Positions 9,149 through 17,325 of a DNA stretch of 37,957 bases are shown piece by piece. Within the stretch, counting starts at the first letter, position 1. Each line of letters begins with the position of its first letter. Source of the stretch: Clostridium sp. Cult2 (GTDB lineage Bacteria; Bacillota; Clostridia; Tissierellales; Tepidimicrobiaceae); the NCBI RefSeq assembly GCF_021655075.1, contig NZ_PPXX01000014.1:1-37957 (forward strand), given 5' to 3'. Under the pieces are notes generated by a model that was not told the origin of the DNA, ran no database searches, and was given only the letters and a program-made list of their open reading frames with translations. The position numbers were made by a program, and so were the translations under genes.

Positions 9149-10285
9149 TTAAATTCTTGGTGGCCTAGGTCCATAGTATTGATAATAATCCACTTTAATT
9201 CGACCATTATATAGTTTTCTTTTTCTATCTGCCTCTTTTCCATATAATCTTTCAAAATATTCATTTGAGGTTAGAACATATATGGAATAGGTATCTAGTT
9301 TTCTAAAAATTTCCCCCATATCCTTATACAGCTTATCCACCTCTTTTTCTTCTCCTATTCTTTCACCATAGGGAGGATTACAAATAATTACCCCGTAGTC
9401 CTCTTTAAAAATAAAGTCCCTAACATCCTTAACAATAAATTTTATATCCTGTTCTAAACCTATATTTGCTGCATTTTCTTTTGCCAATTCCACAGCTTTT
9501 TTATCAATATCTGAACCAATAATATTCAAATTAAAATCTTTAAGCATTACATCCCAAGCTTCTCTTCTAGCATCTTGCCAGTACTCTTTTTTTATTCTAG
9601 GCCAACCTTCAGAAGCAAAATTCCTATTTAATCCTGGTGCTATGTTCTTCCCAATCATTGCTGCTTCAATAGGAATAGTTCCTGAGCCACAGAAAGGGTC
9701 TGACAAAAACCTATCCTTGTTCCAATAACTCAATTGGATTAAAGCTGCAGCTAAAGTTTCCTTCAAAGGGGCTTCTACACTATGAGTTCTATATCCCCTT
9801 TTATGTAGACCAGGGCCTGAAGTATCAATGGTCAAAGTTGCAATATCCTTAAGTAAAGATACTTCTATTGTAAATTTAGCCCCTGTTTCTTCAAACCAAT
9901 CCCTTTTATATTTAGATTTCATCTTTTCTACAATAGCTTTTTTAACTATAGCTTGAGAATCTGAAATGCTAAATAGCTTAGAGTTTATTGATTTTCCCTC
10001 CACTGTAAATTCTCCATCTTCTGTAATCCATTCATCCCAAGGAAGAGCCTTTGTTTTTTCAAATAACTCATCAAAAGAAGTAGCTTTAAACTCTCCTATC
10101 TTTAATAACACCCTATCAGCAGACCTTAACCATAAGTTGGTAATAGGAATATCTCTCTCTGTAGCTTTAAAGGTGACCTTTCCATTTTCAACCATTAAAT
10201 CACTGTATCCTAGGTTTTGTAATTCTCTTTTTACAACAGCTTCTAACCCAAAAGTTGTTGTTGCAATTAACTCTATTTGTCTCAT
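9149..10285 (-). CDS. THUMP-domain 23S rRNA guanine-N2 methyltransferase (RlmL/YpsC family)
   Basis: These enzymes use S-adenosylmethionine to methylate a guanine N2, in 23S rRNA for characterised relatives. The 378-aa protein has an N-terminal ferredoxin-like plus THUMP RNA-binding part (to about residue 155) and a UPF0020 methyltransferase domain. SAM-binding and catalytic motifs are clear: DPFCGSGT at residues 196-203, IGSDID at about 256-261 and NPPY at 303-306. This is the short YpsC form, without the second RlmK-like domain of the E. coli protein. The target base in this organism is inferred from homologues. AAAGGAAG precedes the ATG at a normal distance. Confidence 0.92.
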   Translation of the reverse strand: MRQIELIATTTFGLEAVVKRELQNLGYSDLMVENGKVTFKATERDIPITNLWLRSADRVLLKIGEFKATSFDELFEKTKALPWDEWITEDGEFTVEGKSINSKLFSISDSQAIVKKAIVEKMKSKYKRDWFEETGAKFTIEVSLLKDIATLTIDTSGPGLHKRGYRTHSVEAPLKETLAAALIQLSYWNKDRFLSDPFCGSGTIPIEAAMIGKNIAPGLNRNFASEGWPRIKKEYWQDARREAWDVMLKDFNLNIIGSDIDKKAVELAKENAANIGLEQDIKFIVKDVRDFIFKEDYGVIICNPPYGERIGEEKEVDKLYKDMGEIFRKLDTYSIYVLTSNEYFERLYGKEADRKRKLYNGRIKVDYYQYYGPRPPRI

Positions 10286-10437
10286 GATATTCTTCCTTTC
10301 TTAAATGATTCATTTCTATTATACCTAAAATAATAAATAATTACTTTTATATTGTGTATTTTTTGTATTACTTGGGTATCAATCTATATAGGTTATTCAC
10401 TATGAATATTATCAATTAAATTAGGAGGTTATTTAAT

Positions 10438-10815
10438 ATGAAAAGTATTGGAAAATTATATCAAAGTGGAGATTGGAAAGGTGAAAAACATGTACCAGTT
10501 ATTCATGCTCCTGAGAAAGTTAAAAAAGGAGATATAGTTGAAGTTAACCTTAACATTGGTGAAGAAATTGCTCATCCAAATACTCTGGAGCATTACATAT
10601 CATGGATTAAGCTTTATTTCCATCCAGAAGGAAGTAATTTCCCAGTAGAGATAGGCAGTTATAATTTCAATAGTCATGGAGAGCATGGAATCTTTACTGA
10701 ACCTTATGTATCAGCTAAGTTTAAGGTTGAGAAATCTGGAACCCTTCATGCTACAAGCTATTGTAACATTCACGGTCTATGGGAAAATAGTGTGGAATTG
10801 ATAGTAGAGGACTAA
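10438..10815 (+). CDS. Superoxide reductase, neelaredoxin type (class II)
   Basis: This cytoplasmic iron enzyme reduces superoxide to hydrogen peroxide without making oxygen, a defence typical of anaerobes. The 125-aa protein is only the catalytic Ig-like domain. The N-terminal desulforedoxin domain is absent, and the N-terminus carries just the Glu and His (E16, H18). The iron ligands are all present at expected spacing: H18, H46, H52, C109 and H112 (motif SYCNIHGLWE). Electrons normally come from rubredoxin, but no rubredoxin gene is in the window. AGGAGG precedes the ATG, and a terminator overlaps the stop codon, so it is monocistronic. I did not see a PerR-type palindrome upstream. Confidence 0.95.
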   Translation: MKSIGKLYQSGDWKGEKHVPVIHAPEKVKKGDIVEVNLNIGEEIAHPNTLEHYISWIKLYFHPEGSNFPVEIGSYNFNSHGEHGIFTEPYVSAKFKVEKSGTLHATSYCNIHGLWENSVELIVED

Positions 10816-10831
10816 TATAGTCCTCTTTTTT
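10806..10831 (+). terminator. Terminator after the superoxide reductase gene
   Basis: Arms AGAGGACT and AGTCCTCT with a five-base loop overlap the stop codon and are followed by six T residues. Confidence 0.9.
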
Positions 10832-10835
10832 ACTC

Positions 10836-10864
10836 TTGACAATATCTATTTTATATATTAATAT
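10836..10864 (+). promoter_or_regulatory. Promoter of the tyrS T-box leader
   Basis: A consensus -35 TTGACA (10836-10841), a 17-nt spacer and TAATAT (10859-10864) lie directly after the preceding terminator. Transcription would start near 10871, just before T-box stem I. Confidence 0.85.
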
Positions 10865-10870
10865 ACATTA

Positions 10871-11101
10871 TAAATCAATATTAGACGATGACGGATATTA
10901 GTAGCTCATTATGGTTAAAAATACAGAGAATAAATCATTTGGTGAGAGATTTGTAACCTAATAATTGAGCGAATTACGAATCCATAGTTTCAATAGGAAA
11001 CTATTGCGTTTATCACACGTTACGTGATTAGAGGCTATATGCGAATTAAGGTGGTACCACGGGTGTCTTCTCGTCCTTTCATGAGAAGATACCCTTTTTT
11101 T
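10871..11101 (+). promoter_or_regulatory. T-box riboswitch, tyrosine specific
   Basis: This leader binds uncharged tRNA-Tyr and controls tyrS by antitermination. Stem I is visible: GGAT pairs with ATCC and GCTCA with TGAGC. They flank an internal loop with the AGTA motif on the 5' side and GAATTACGA on the 3' side. That loop contains the specifier codon TAC (10975-10977), which is tyrosine. The T-box core AAGGTGGTACCACG begins at 11048. Its TGGT would pair with ACCA of a tRNA with an A discriminator, as tRNA-Tyr has. The terminator has arms GGGTGTCTTCTC (11061-11072) and GAGAAGATACCC (11083-11094), followed by seven T residues. Confidence 0.96.
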
Positions 11102-11133
11102 ATGAAAACAAATATAATTTAGGAGGTTATATA

Positions 11134-12360
11134 ATGGCTAATGTTTTTGATGTCCTACAAGAAAGAGGTTATATTGATCAGGTAACCTATGAAGAAGAGC
11201 TTATAGAGCTTTTAGATAAGGAGTCTGTTACATTTTATGTTGGATTTGACGCTACTGCTGATAGCTTAACCCTAGGCCATTTTATTCAAATTATGGTTAT
11301 GATGCATATGCAAAGAGCAGGTCATAGGCCTATTGCTCTATTAGGTGGCGGAACCACTATGGTAGGAGACCCTTCAGGAAGAACAGATATGAGAAAAATG
11401 CTCACTAAAGAAACAATTGATCATAATGCTTCGAGATTTAAAGAACAACTTTCACGATTCATCGATTTTGATGATGATAAGGCTATTATGGTTAACAATG
11501 CAGAATGGTTATTAAATTTGAATTTCTTAGATTTCATGAGGGAAGTAGGAGTTCATTTCTCCGTAAACAGAATGCTTACCTTTGACTGCTATAAAAACAG
11601 ACTAGAGGAAGGATTAACCTTCTTTGAATTTAGCTACATGCTAATGCAGTCCTACGATTATTTAAAACTGTTTAGGGATTACAACTGTCGCCTCCAAGTG
11701 GGAGGCAGTGACCAATGGTCTAATATATTAGGAGGATATGAACTAGTTAGAAAACTTGAAGGAGATAAAGTATATGCCATGACCTTCAAACTTCTCTCCA
11801 CTGCAGCAGGAATTAAAATGGGTAAAACAGCAGCAGGTACCATATGGTTAGACTCAGAAAAAACATCTCCTTATGAATTTTACCAATACCTAAGAAATTC
11901 AGATGATAGGGATGTGGAAAAATTCTTGAGTCTATTAACCTTCTTGCCTATGGATGAGGTAAAAAGACTAGGTTCTCTAGAAGGAGCTGAAATCAACAAA
12001 GCAAAAGAAGTCCTCGCCTTTGAAGTAACCAAAATGGTTCATGGAGAAGAAGAAGCTACTAAAGCCCAAAATGCTGCAAGAGCATTATTTGAAGGCTCCA
12101 AAGAAAGAGGTTCTATACCCTTTACAGAATTTGATAAAAATTTGTTAGAAAAGGGTATAGGAATATTAGATTTGATAAAAGATGTTGGTCTAACAAAATC
12201 CAATAGCGAAGGTAGAAGGCTTATTGAACAAGGTGGATTATCTATAGATGATGTAAAAGTTGAAGATATAAATAAAATTATTACTTTAAAGGATTTTGAA
12301 GATGGAAAAATTTTAATTCGTAAAGGTAAAAAAGTATATCATCAAATAAGAATTAAATAA
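11134..12360 (+). CDS. tyrS: Tyrosyl-tRNA synthetase
   Basis: TyrRS charges tRNA-Tyr in the cytoplasm. The 408-aa class I enzyme has the HIGH-equivalent TLGHF at about residues 46-50 and the tyrosine pocket segment [15 protein letters not shown]. The tRNA/substrate region [11 protein letters not shown] is present. The KMSKS equivalent reads KMGKT, as in many Firmicute TyrRS. A C-terminal S4 RNA-binding domain ([18 protein letters not shown]) is complete. AGGAGG precedes the ATG. Expression is under the Tyr T-box just upstream, and the specifier codon agrees with the product. A hairpin terminator follows, so the transcript is monocistronic. Confidence 0.98.
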   Translation: MANVFDVLQERGYIDQVTYEEELIELLDKESVTFYVGFDATADSLTLGHFIQIMVMMHMQRAGHRPIALLGGGTTMVGDPSGRTDMRKMLTKETIDHNASRFKEQLSRFIDFDDDKAIMVNNAEWLLNLNFLDFMREVGVHFSVNRMLTFDCYKNRLEEGLTFFEFSYMLMQSYDYLKLFRDYNCRLQVGGSDQWSNILGGYELVRKLEGDKVYAMTFKLLSTAAGIKMGKTAAGTIWLDSEKTSPYEFYQYLRNSDDRDVEKFLSLLTFLPMDEVKRLGSLEGAEINKAKEVLAFEVTKMVHGEEEATKAQNAARALFEGSKERGSIPFTEFDKNLLEKGIGILDLIKDVGLTKSNSEGRRLIEQGGLSIDDVKVEDINKIITLKDFEDGKILIRKGKKVYHQIRIK

Positions 12361-12369
12361 TGTAGTTTT

Positions 12370-12400
12370 AATAAGTCCTGCGTATGTAGGACTTATTATT
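12370..12400 (+). terminator. Terminator after tyrS
   Basis: Arms AATAAGTCCT and AGGACTTATT (12370-12397) are followed by a short T-rich stretch, ten bases after the tyrS stop codon. Confidence 0.8.
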
Positions 12401-12444
12401 TTATGGAATTTCCAATATTATGTTAACCTGCCATCTATTGATTG

Positions 12445-12473
12445 TTTATTTAATAAAAATTTAATGTTATACT
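12445..12473 (+). promoter_or_regulatory. Possible promoter of the CAP-protein gene
   Basis: TTTATT (12445-12450), a 17-nt spacer and TATACT (12468-12473) precede a purine-rich leader and the gene's AAGGAGG. The -35 is weak. Confidence 0.4.
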
Positions 12474-12533
12474 TTTAAAAAACAAAAAAAGAAAGGGGGA
12501 CGGATTGAATTTAAAATTTAAGGAGGATATAAA

Positions 12534-13334
12534 ATGAAAAAAAAGAGTAAAAAAATATTGATTTCATTAGCTACAACTATGTTTTTATCAACATCTGTAG
12601 GACAGGCTGCAAGTATTAACTACAAAGACAATACTTATTATACACCTAGTAGCAATAGTTATAAAAATGCCTATGTAATAACTTACAATAGCTACTCAAA
12701 TAATTACTTAAGAAATAGATTTAATAATGTAGTTATCAGATTTACCCCTAATTTTTGGGAATATGAAAATAACACTAATGTACCTAAAAAACCTGATACT
12801 CCTGTAGAAGAAATAGAAACACCAGATACTAATATTGATAAAGATAATAATAATAATGATAACAATACAACACCTAGTAACGATAAGAACAATAGCAATA
12901 CAACTCCTGAAACAAAACCAAGCAACCCAGTTCCTGAAACCAAAGATAGTACAAATACATCAATAGAGATGGAAGTGGTTAGACTTGTAAACATAGAAAG
13001 ACAAAAAGCTGGACTAGCTCCCTTGGCTTATAGTGAAGAACTATCTAAAGTCGCTAGAGCCAAGTCCCAAGATATGGCTAATAAAAATTATTTCAGCCAC
13101 AATTCTCCTACCTATGGAGATCCCTTTAGTATGATGAAAAGTTTTGGAATCAAATATACTACTGCAGGAGAAAATATAGCTAAAGGATATTTTAGTGCTG
13201 AATCCGTAGTAAATGGTTGGATGAATTCATCAGGTCATAGAGCTAATATACTTAATCCAAGCTTTGGAACTATTGGAGTTGGTTATGTAAACGCTAATGG
13301 TACTACTTATTGGACTCAGATGTTTACAAATTAA
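12534..13334 (+). CDS. Secreted CAP-domain (SCP/PR1-like, YkwD-type) protein
   Basis: The 266-aa protein begins with a Lys-rich signal peptide (hydrophobic about residues 8-25, likely cleaved after GQA). A Tyr/Asn-rich segment follows, then a low-complexity linker at about residues 90-143 rich in Asn, Asp, Thr and Pro that probably spans the cell wall. The C-terminal CAP domain (about 145-266) carries VVRLVNIERQKAGL, the conserved His in YFSHNSP, AGENIAKGY, SSGHRANILNP and IGVGY. CAP proteins of this kind are secreted by many spore-forming Firmicutes. Their biochemical role is not established. The start has AAGGAGG. The mRNA is closed by the long palindrome upstream of marR. Confidence 0.92.
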   Translation: MKKKSKKILISLATTMFLSTSVGQAASINYKDNTYYTPSSNSYKNAYVITYNSYSNNYLRNRFNNVVIRFTPNFWEYENNTNVPKKPDTPVEEIETPDTNIDKDNNNNDNNTTPSNDKNNSNTTPETKPSNPVPETKDSTNTSIEMEVVRLVNIERQKAGLAPLAYSEELSKVARAKSQDMANKNYFSHNSPTYGDPFSMMKSFGIKYTTAGENIAKGYFSAESVVNGWMNSSGHRANILNPSFGTIGVGYVNANGTTYWTQMFTN

Positions 13335-13366
13335 TCCTTGACTTTAAAAGAAAGAAAGTATAGAAT

Positions 13367-13409
13367 AAGTAGTTAGAATTCTAATTATTAGAATTCTAAC
13401 TACTTTTTT
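13367..13409 (+). promoter_or_regulatory. Long palindrome: terminator and candidate tandem MarR operator
   Basis: Two 19-bp arms (13367-13385 and 13387-13405) form a perfect inverted repeat about a single base, followed by a T run to 13409. This fits a terminator for the upstream gene. Each arm contains the perfect 12-bp palindrome TTAGAATTCTAA (13373-13384 and 13388-13399). This is the size and symmetry of a MarR dimer site. It lies 19 bp upstream of the marR start, so it may also act as an autoregulatory operator (inference). Confidence 0.6.
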
Positions 13410-13427
13410 GTTTAAGGTGATGATATT

Positions 13428-13883
13428 GTGGATAATACTATTATAAGTACTAGACATGGTTTAATAAAATTCATGTCATTATTTCATAGTTTATTTACTC
13501 CAACTTTTAAAAGAAAAATAGATGACGAATACGATTGTACTAAAAATCAAATAAAGGCAATACTGATTCTAGGTAGAGCCAAAGAAATTACTCCTACCAT
13601 ATTGGGTAAGTGTATGGATATGGAGAAAGGCAGTATTACTACTTTAATTGATTCTATGAAAAGTATGAATCTAGTATATAGAGAAGATGATCCAAAAGAT
13701 AAAAGAAAAATCATTATTAAATTATCTAAGGAAGGTGAAAGATATTATATAAGACAAGAAGAAAATTTTAATAAACGAATAGAGGAACTTTTTAGCATCC
13801 TTTCTAAGGAAGAAATTGAAAAATTTAATAATAGTCTAAAAACTATCGTAGGAGTATTGGAAAAAGTGAGGGATAATCAATGA
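13428..13883 (+). CDS. MarR family transcriptional regulator
   Basis: The 151-aa protein has the winged helix-turn-helix of MarR dimers. The recognition region is TPTILGKCMDMEKGSITTLI, and the wing is REDDPKDKRKIIIKLS (Asp and Arg conserved). Such repressors release DNA when they bind phenolic or drug-like ligands. It starts with GTG, supported by AAGGTGAT at normal distance. Its stop overlaps the MATE start in an ATGA, so the two genes are translationally coupled, and the regulator most likely controls the efflux pump. A candidate operator lies directly upstream. Confidence 0.92.
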   Translation: MDNTIISTRHGLIKFMSLFHSLFTPTFKRKIDDEYDCTKNQIKAILILGRAKEITPTILGKCMDMEKGSITTLIDSMKSMNLVYREDDPKDKRKIIIKLSKEGERYYIRQEENFNKRIEELFSILSKEEIEKFNNSLKTIVGVLEKVRDNQ

Positions 13884-15274
13884 AGACGAAAAACGATAAA
13901 TCAAGATTTATAGGTGAAGAGGAAATTGGTAAACTTCTTTTGAAATTTTCTATACCTGCTATAGTAGGTATGTTGGTTAATGCATTATATAATATAGTAG
14001 ACCGAATATTTATTGGTAAAGGTGTAGGTAGTATAGGAATTGGAGCAATATTTGTTAGTTCACCCGTTGCTTTAATACTTATGGCCTTTGGTATGTTAAT
14101 AGGATTTGGAGGGAATTCACTATCTTCTATACGATTAGGAGAGGATAAAAAAGACGAAGCTGAATTGATACTAGGCAATGCTTTTTTACTATTATTCATT
14201 GTTTCATTGACCTTAAGTATTTCTGGTCTAATCTTTATAGAACCTTTACTTAAAATTTTTGGTGCAAGTGATACTATTTTACCTTATGCTGTAGAATATA
14301 TGTCCATAATCCTTATAGGTGCACCTTTCCAGGCTGTAGGTTTTGGTATAAATGCTTTTATTAGAGGAGAAGGTAATCCAAAAATTGCAATGATTACTAT
14401 GCTAATAGGAGCAATTCTAAATATAATATTAGACTATATTTTTATATTTATATTTAATATGGGAATAAAAGGTGCAGCTCTAGCTACTATTATTTCACAA
14501 GCAGTATCTGCCATCTGGGTTATTAGCCATTTTATAAATGGTAGAAGTATGTTGAAATTGAAAAAAGAAAATATTAAATTGAGAAAGTATATTGTGAAAA
14601 ATATTTTTTCAGTTGGTTTTGCTCCTTTTAGTATGCAATTAGCTGCAAGTTTGGTAACAGCTATTCTAAATAATAGTTTGAATACTTATGGAGGAGACGT
14701 TGCCATTTCAAGTATGGGAGTTATTCACAGCATAACCATGTTAATACTTATGCCAGTCTTTGGCATTAACCAAGGTGCCCAGCCTATTATTGGTTATAAC
14801 TACGGTGCAAAAAAATATAATAGGGTTAAGGAGGCTTTAAAAAAGGCAGCAATAGCTGCAACTTCAGTAGTAACTTTAGGCTTTTTAATTACCCAAACCA
14901 TACCCCATAAATTATTTGGCCTATTCCTAGAGAAAGGCACAGAAATGAATACTATAATGGGTGTGGGTATTAAGGGATTAAGAATGTATTTAGCCATGTT
15001 ACCCATAATAGGTCTCCAAATAGTTAGTTCTAATTATTTTCAAGCTACTGGTAAACCTAAACATGCTGCTTTTTTAGGTTTATCTAGACAAGTGTTGGTA
15101 TTAATACCTTCCTTATTGATTTTACCAAAATTCTTTGGTTTAACAGGAGTCTGGTTAGCTGGTCCAGTATCTGATTTAATTGCCTCCATTTTAACTGGGT
15201 TCTTTTTAATTAGAGATTTAAGACAATTAGAAAATGGAATCCATTTAAATAATAAAATAATTGAAGAACAATAA
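13880..15274 (+). CDS. MATE family multidrug efflux transporter
   Basis: This is a cation-coupled exporter of drugs or metabolites in the cytoplasmic membrane. The 464-aa length and about 12 hydrophobic helices in two homologous halves fit MATE. Typical segments are the N-terminal FSIPAIVGMLVNALYNIVDR, the loop IGIGAIFVSSP, GFGINAFIRGEGNPKIAM, and in the second half GINQGAQPIIGYNYGAKKYN. The arrangement resembles MepA/DinF-like pumps that are paired with a MarR regulator. It starts inside the marR stop codon and is followed by a bidirectional terminator. The substrate is unknown. Confidence 0.93.
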   Translation: MKTKNDKSRFIGEEEIGKLLLKFSIPAIVGMLVNALYNIVDRIFIGKGVGSIGIGAIFVSSPVALILMAFGMLIGFGGNSLSSIRLGEDKKDEAELILGNAFLLLFIVSLTLSISGLIFIEPLLKIFGASDTILPYAVEYMSIILIGAPFQAVGFGINAFIRGEGNPKIAMITMLIGAILNIILDYIFIFIFNMGIKGAALATIISQAVSAIWVISHFINGRSMLKLKKENIKLRKYIVKNIFSVGFAPFSMQLAASLVTAILNNSLNTYGGDVAISSMGVIHSITMLILMPVFGINQGAQPIIGYNYGAKKYNRVKEALKKAAIAATSVVTLGFLITQTIPHKLFGLFLEKGTEMNTIMGVGIKGLRMYLAMLPIIGLQIVSSNYFQATGKPKHAAFLGLSRQVLVLIPSLLILPKFFGLTGVWLAGPVSDLIASILTGFFLIRDLRQLENGIHLNNKIIEEQ

Positions 15275-15277
15275 ACA

Positions 15278-15314
15278 AAGTTCTCTATTATGGTCTGTGC
15301 CATATAGAGAACTT
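15278..15314. terminator. Bidirectional terminator between MATE and Nudix genes
   Basis: Arms AAGTTCTCTAT (15278-15288) and ATAGAGAACTT (15304-15314) are perfect complements. They sit between the convergent stop codons. Confidence 0.85.
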
Positions 15315-15924
15315 ATTTTATTATATCCACAAAATGTTTAGTCACCTTTGCAGTATATCCCCATATTATATAATTCTTATAATTATAAAAATAGACTGAA
15401 TGTTTATCAAATCTCCAATTATAATTTTCCCCATTAGGTATAAGATAATATGGAAAATCTTTACTTATAGCTGCATGTAAATCTATATAATATAATTTAG
15501 GTTCATTATTAATGAAAAAATCTATGGGAACTGTGAATATATGATCTACTTCATCCTTATTTGGCCTAATATTATCCACATCTATATTATGAATTGTACC
15601 TAAAAATGAATGAATTATTGTATTTGAATGGGAAACTAGATAATCCAGTTCTCCAATTAAATTAATATTTTCTTTTTGAATATTAAGTTCCTCCATAGTT
15701 TCCCTTATGGCAGCTTCCATATAAGTTTCTCCTTTTTCAACTTGTCCTCCAGGAAAAGATATCTCCCCAGGCTGTCTTTTTAAATTCTTTGCCCTTAATT
15801 CGTAGATTATTTCCCATCTATCTTTGTTTTTTATTAAAGGAATAAGAACTGCATATTTTTGTCTAACCTCCAAGGGTCTTGGTGTTCTATCCTTTACTTT
15901 TCTAATAATATCATCTATATCCAT
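15313..15924 (-). CDS. Nudix hydrolase, CoA diphosphatase type
   Basis: The 203-aa protein carries the Nudix box in the form GX5EX7RETMEELNI, with the Gly of the standard REUXEEXGU replaced by Asn. Just before it is the UPF0035 signature LKRQPGEISFPGG, which marks coenzyme A pyrophosphatases of the NudL/YeaB group. These split CoA into phosphopantetheine and 3',5'-ADP. The specificity is inferred from that signature. The gene starts with ATG after GGGGG. It lies downstream of the cold-shock gene on the same strand, with two hairpins between, so it is probably transcribed separately. Confidence 0.87.
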   Translation of the reverse strand: MDIDDIIRKVKDRTPRPLEVRQKYAVLIPLIKNKDRWEIIYELRAKNLKRQPGEISFPGGQVEKGETYMEAAIRETMEELNIQKENINLIGELDYLVSHSNTIIHSFLGTIHNIDVDNIRPNKDEVDHIFTVPIDFFINNEPKLYYIDLHAAISKDFPYYLIPNGENYNWRFDKHSVYFYNYKNYIIWGYTAKVTKHFVDIIK

Positions 15925-15948
15925 TACATAACCCCCATATAAAAATTT

Positions 15949-15970
15949 AAGCGGTCATATATGACCGCTT
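15949..15970 (-). promoter_or_regulatory. Perfect 22-bp palindrome upstream of the Nudix gene
   Basis: Arms AAGCGGTCATA and TATGACCGCTT are exact complements. On the minus strand a TATAAT (15974-15979) lies 3 bp before it and the Nudix start is 24 bp after it. It could be an operator at the transcription start. Because a T-rich run follows, it could also be a second terminator for the csp transcript. The sequence does not decide. Confidence 0.5.
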
Positions 15971-15997
15971 TATATTATAATAGGTCTTCACTTTATA

Positions 15998-16026
15998 AAA
16001 CCCCAAAGCCAATGGCTTTAGGGTTT
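15998..16026 (-). terminator. Terminator after the cold-shock gene
   Basis: The arms AAACCCCAAAGCC and GGCTTTAGGGTTT have one mismatch and a three-base loop. It lies 4 bp beyond the csp stop codon on the minus strand. Confidence 0.75.
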
Positions 16027-16030
16027 AAAA

Positions 16031-16234
16031 TTACTTAACTGGTGTAACGTCTTCTGCTTGAGGGCCTTTTTGACCTTCAACTATTCTGAAAGTCACTTCT
16101 TCCCCTTCTTCTAAAGTTTTGAATCCTTGTTTATTGATTTGTGAAAAGTGTACAAATACATCATTTCCATCTTCAGTTTGAATAAATCCAAAACCTTTTT
16201 CTGAGTTAAACCATTTAACTTTACCGTTAGTCAT
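16031..16234 (-). CDS. Cold-shock protein (CspA/CspB family)
   Basis: This 67-aa single OB-fold nucleic-acid chaperone shows RNP1 (KGFGFI) and RNP2 (VFVHF), plus the standard opening [14 protein letters not shown]. It binds single-stranded RNA and DNA and keeps mRNAs unfolded, often at low temperature. GGAGG lies upstream of the ATG at 16234. A clear promoter starts the transcript about 155 nt before the ATG, so the message has a long leader, as temperature-controlled csp genes often do. A hairpin closes it. Confidence 0.97.
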   Translation of the reverse strand: MTNGKVKWFNSEKGFGFIQTEDGNDVFVHFSQINKQGFKTLEEGEEVTFRIVEGQKGPQAEDVTPVK

Positions 16235-16425
16235 TTATAATTACCTCCAAAAATTTATTTCCTTTAATTCACAGGGCCTTAATAAGAAATAAAGATTTGG
16301 AGATTAAATAATCTATATAAATCTTATTTCTATAATCAATTCCAAATGAGTAAAATTAAAAAACATGCTTTACTTATGAATTAAAGTTACAACCTAATTA
16401 TAACCTGTATTAAAATAAATAGCAA
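16235..16425 (-). promoter_or_regulatory. csp promoter and long 5' leader
   Basis: On the minus strand, TTGCTA (16420-16425), a 17-nt spacer and a perfect TATAAT (16397-16402) form a strong promoter. Transcription would start near 16390, leaving a leader of about 155 nt before the ATG. Csp mRNAs of other bacteria use such leaders as thermosensors. I did not recognise a known cold-box. From 16426 to 16534 there is only AT-rich sequence with no convincing terminator for the thi operon. Confidence 0.6.
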
Positions 16426-16534
16426 CTACTTTTCAAAATTTTAACTTAAATTTTTGTAACTGGTAAATAATAGATTATACCTACTTATATATAATTCATA
16501 TGTTTATTTAAATATTGATTTTTTAAATATATGG

Positions 16535-17278
16535 TTAATTCTCATGTAATATACTTAAAATTTGCTTTTTATAACTAATAAATTCTTTACATAATGGGAA
16601 TTCTTCTCCTCTTGGTTTTGGATAATCAATCTTCATCTCTGAAGTAATTTGTCCAGGCTTACCAGTCATAATATAAATTCTATCGGATAGTAAAATAGCT
16701 TCATCTATATCATGGGTAATAAACAAGGTTGACAATTTAATCTCTTCCATAACCTTAAGATACCAGCAATGTATGGCACTTTTAGTTATGGTATCCAAAG
16801 CGCTAAAGGGCTCATCTAGTAGTGCAACCTCTTGTGAAAATAAATAGGTACGAAGCAAAGCTGCCCTTTGTCTCATTCCACCTGATAATTGGTGAGGATA
16901 TTTCTTTTGACTTCCATCTATTCCAAATGTTTGGAAGTAGTTACTTGCTTTAGCTCTTGCCTTGTTCTTACTTTCTCCCTTTAATATAAGTGGCAATGAT
17001 ACATTATCAAGAACAGTTTTATAAGGTAGTAGCAGGTCTTTTTGCAACATATAACTAATATGACCTGCTTCTCCAGTAATATCTACATCATCAAATAGTA
17101 CCTTGCCTTGATTAGGAACTAATAATCCAGATAATATATTGAACAATGTGGTCTTACCAACACCACTGACTCCTAATAGACATACTATTTCTCCCTCATA
17201 TACCTCTAATGAAATATCTTTTATTATTTCTTTGTCCCCATAGGATTTTGATATATTATATGCACTAAGTTTCTTCAT
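16535..17278 (-). CDS. thiZ: ABC transporter ATPase for thiamine pyrimidine precursor (ThiZ-like)
   Basis: This 247-aa nucleotide-binding subunit has Walker A GVSGVGKTT, a Q-loop (MLQKDLLLPY), signature LSGGMRQRAALLR, Walker B VALLDEPFSALD and switch His ITHDIDEA. It resembles the NitT/TauT-type ATPases. Alone it could equally serve an alkanesulfonate or nitrate system. The thiamine role follows from its place as last gene of the TPP-riboswitch operon, behind the ThiY-like binding protein and ThiX-like permease. It follows thiY by 47 bp and has GAGGTAGG before its ATG. Confidence 0.88.
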   Translation of the reverse strand: MKKLSAYNISKSYGDKEIIKDISLEVYEGEIVCLLGVSGVGKTTLFNILSGLLVPNQGKVLFDDVDITGEAGHISYMLQKDLLLPYKTVLDNVSLPLILKGESKNKARAKASNYFQTFGIDGSQKKYPHQLSGGMRQRAALLRTYLFSQEVALLDEPFSALDTITKSAIHCWYLKVMEEIKLSTLFITHDIDEAILLSDRIYIMTGKPGQITSEMKIDYPKPRGEEFPLCKEFISYKKQILSILHEN

Positions 17279-17325
17279 CCTAAACCTACCTCTATTCCAT
17301 TTATTAATTCTTTTAACCTATTAGT

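Noticed and set aside
10316-10437. PerR or Fur box upstream of superoxide reductase
   Set aside because: I looked for a TTATAATnATTATAA-like palindrome and found no good match.
12474-12533. Riboswitch before the CAP-protein gene
   Set aside because: Only a purine-rich run and a ribosome site are present, with no conserved RNA motif.
12704-12994. Minus-strand hydrophobic open frame opposite the CAP gene
   Set aside because: It is the reverse of the Asn/Thr-rich linker, giving a false Leu/Val/Ser-rich protein.
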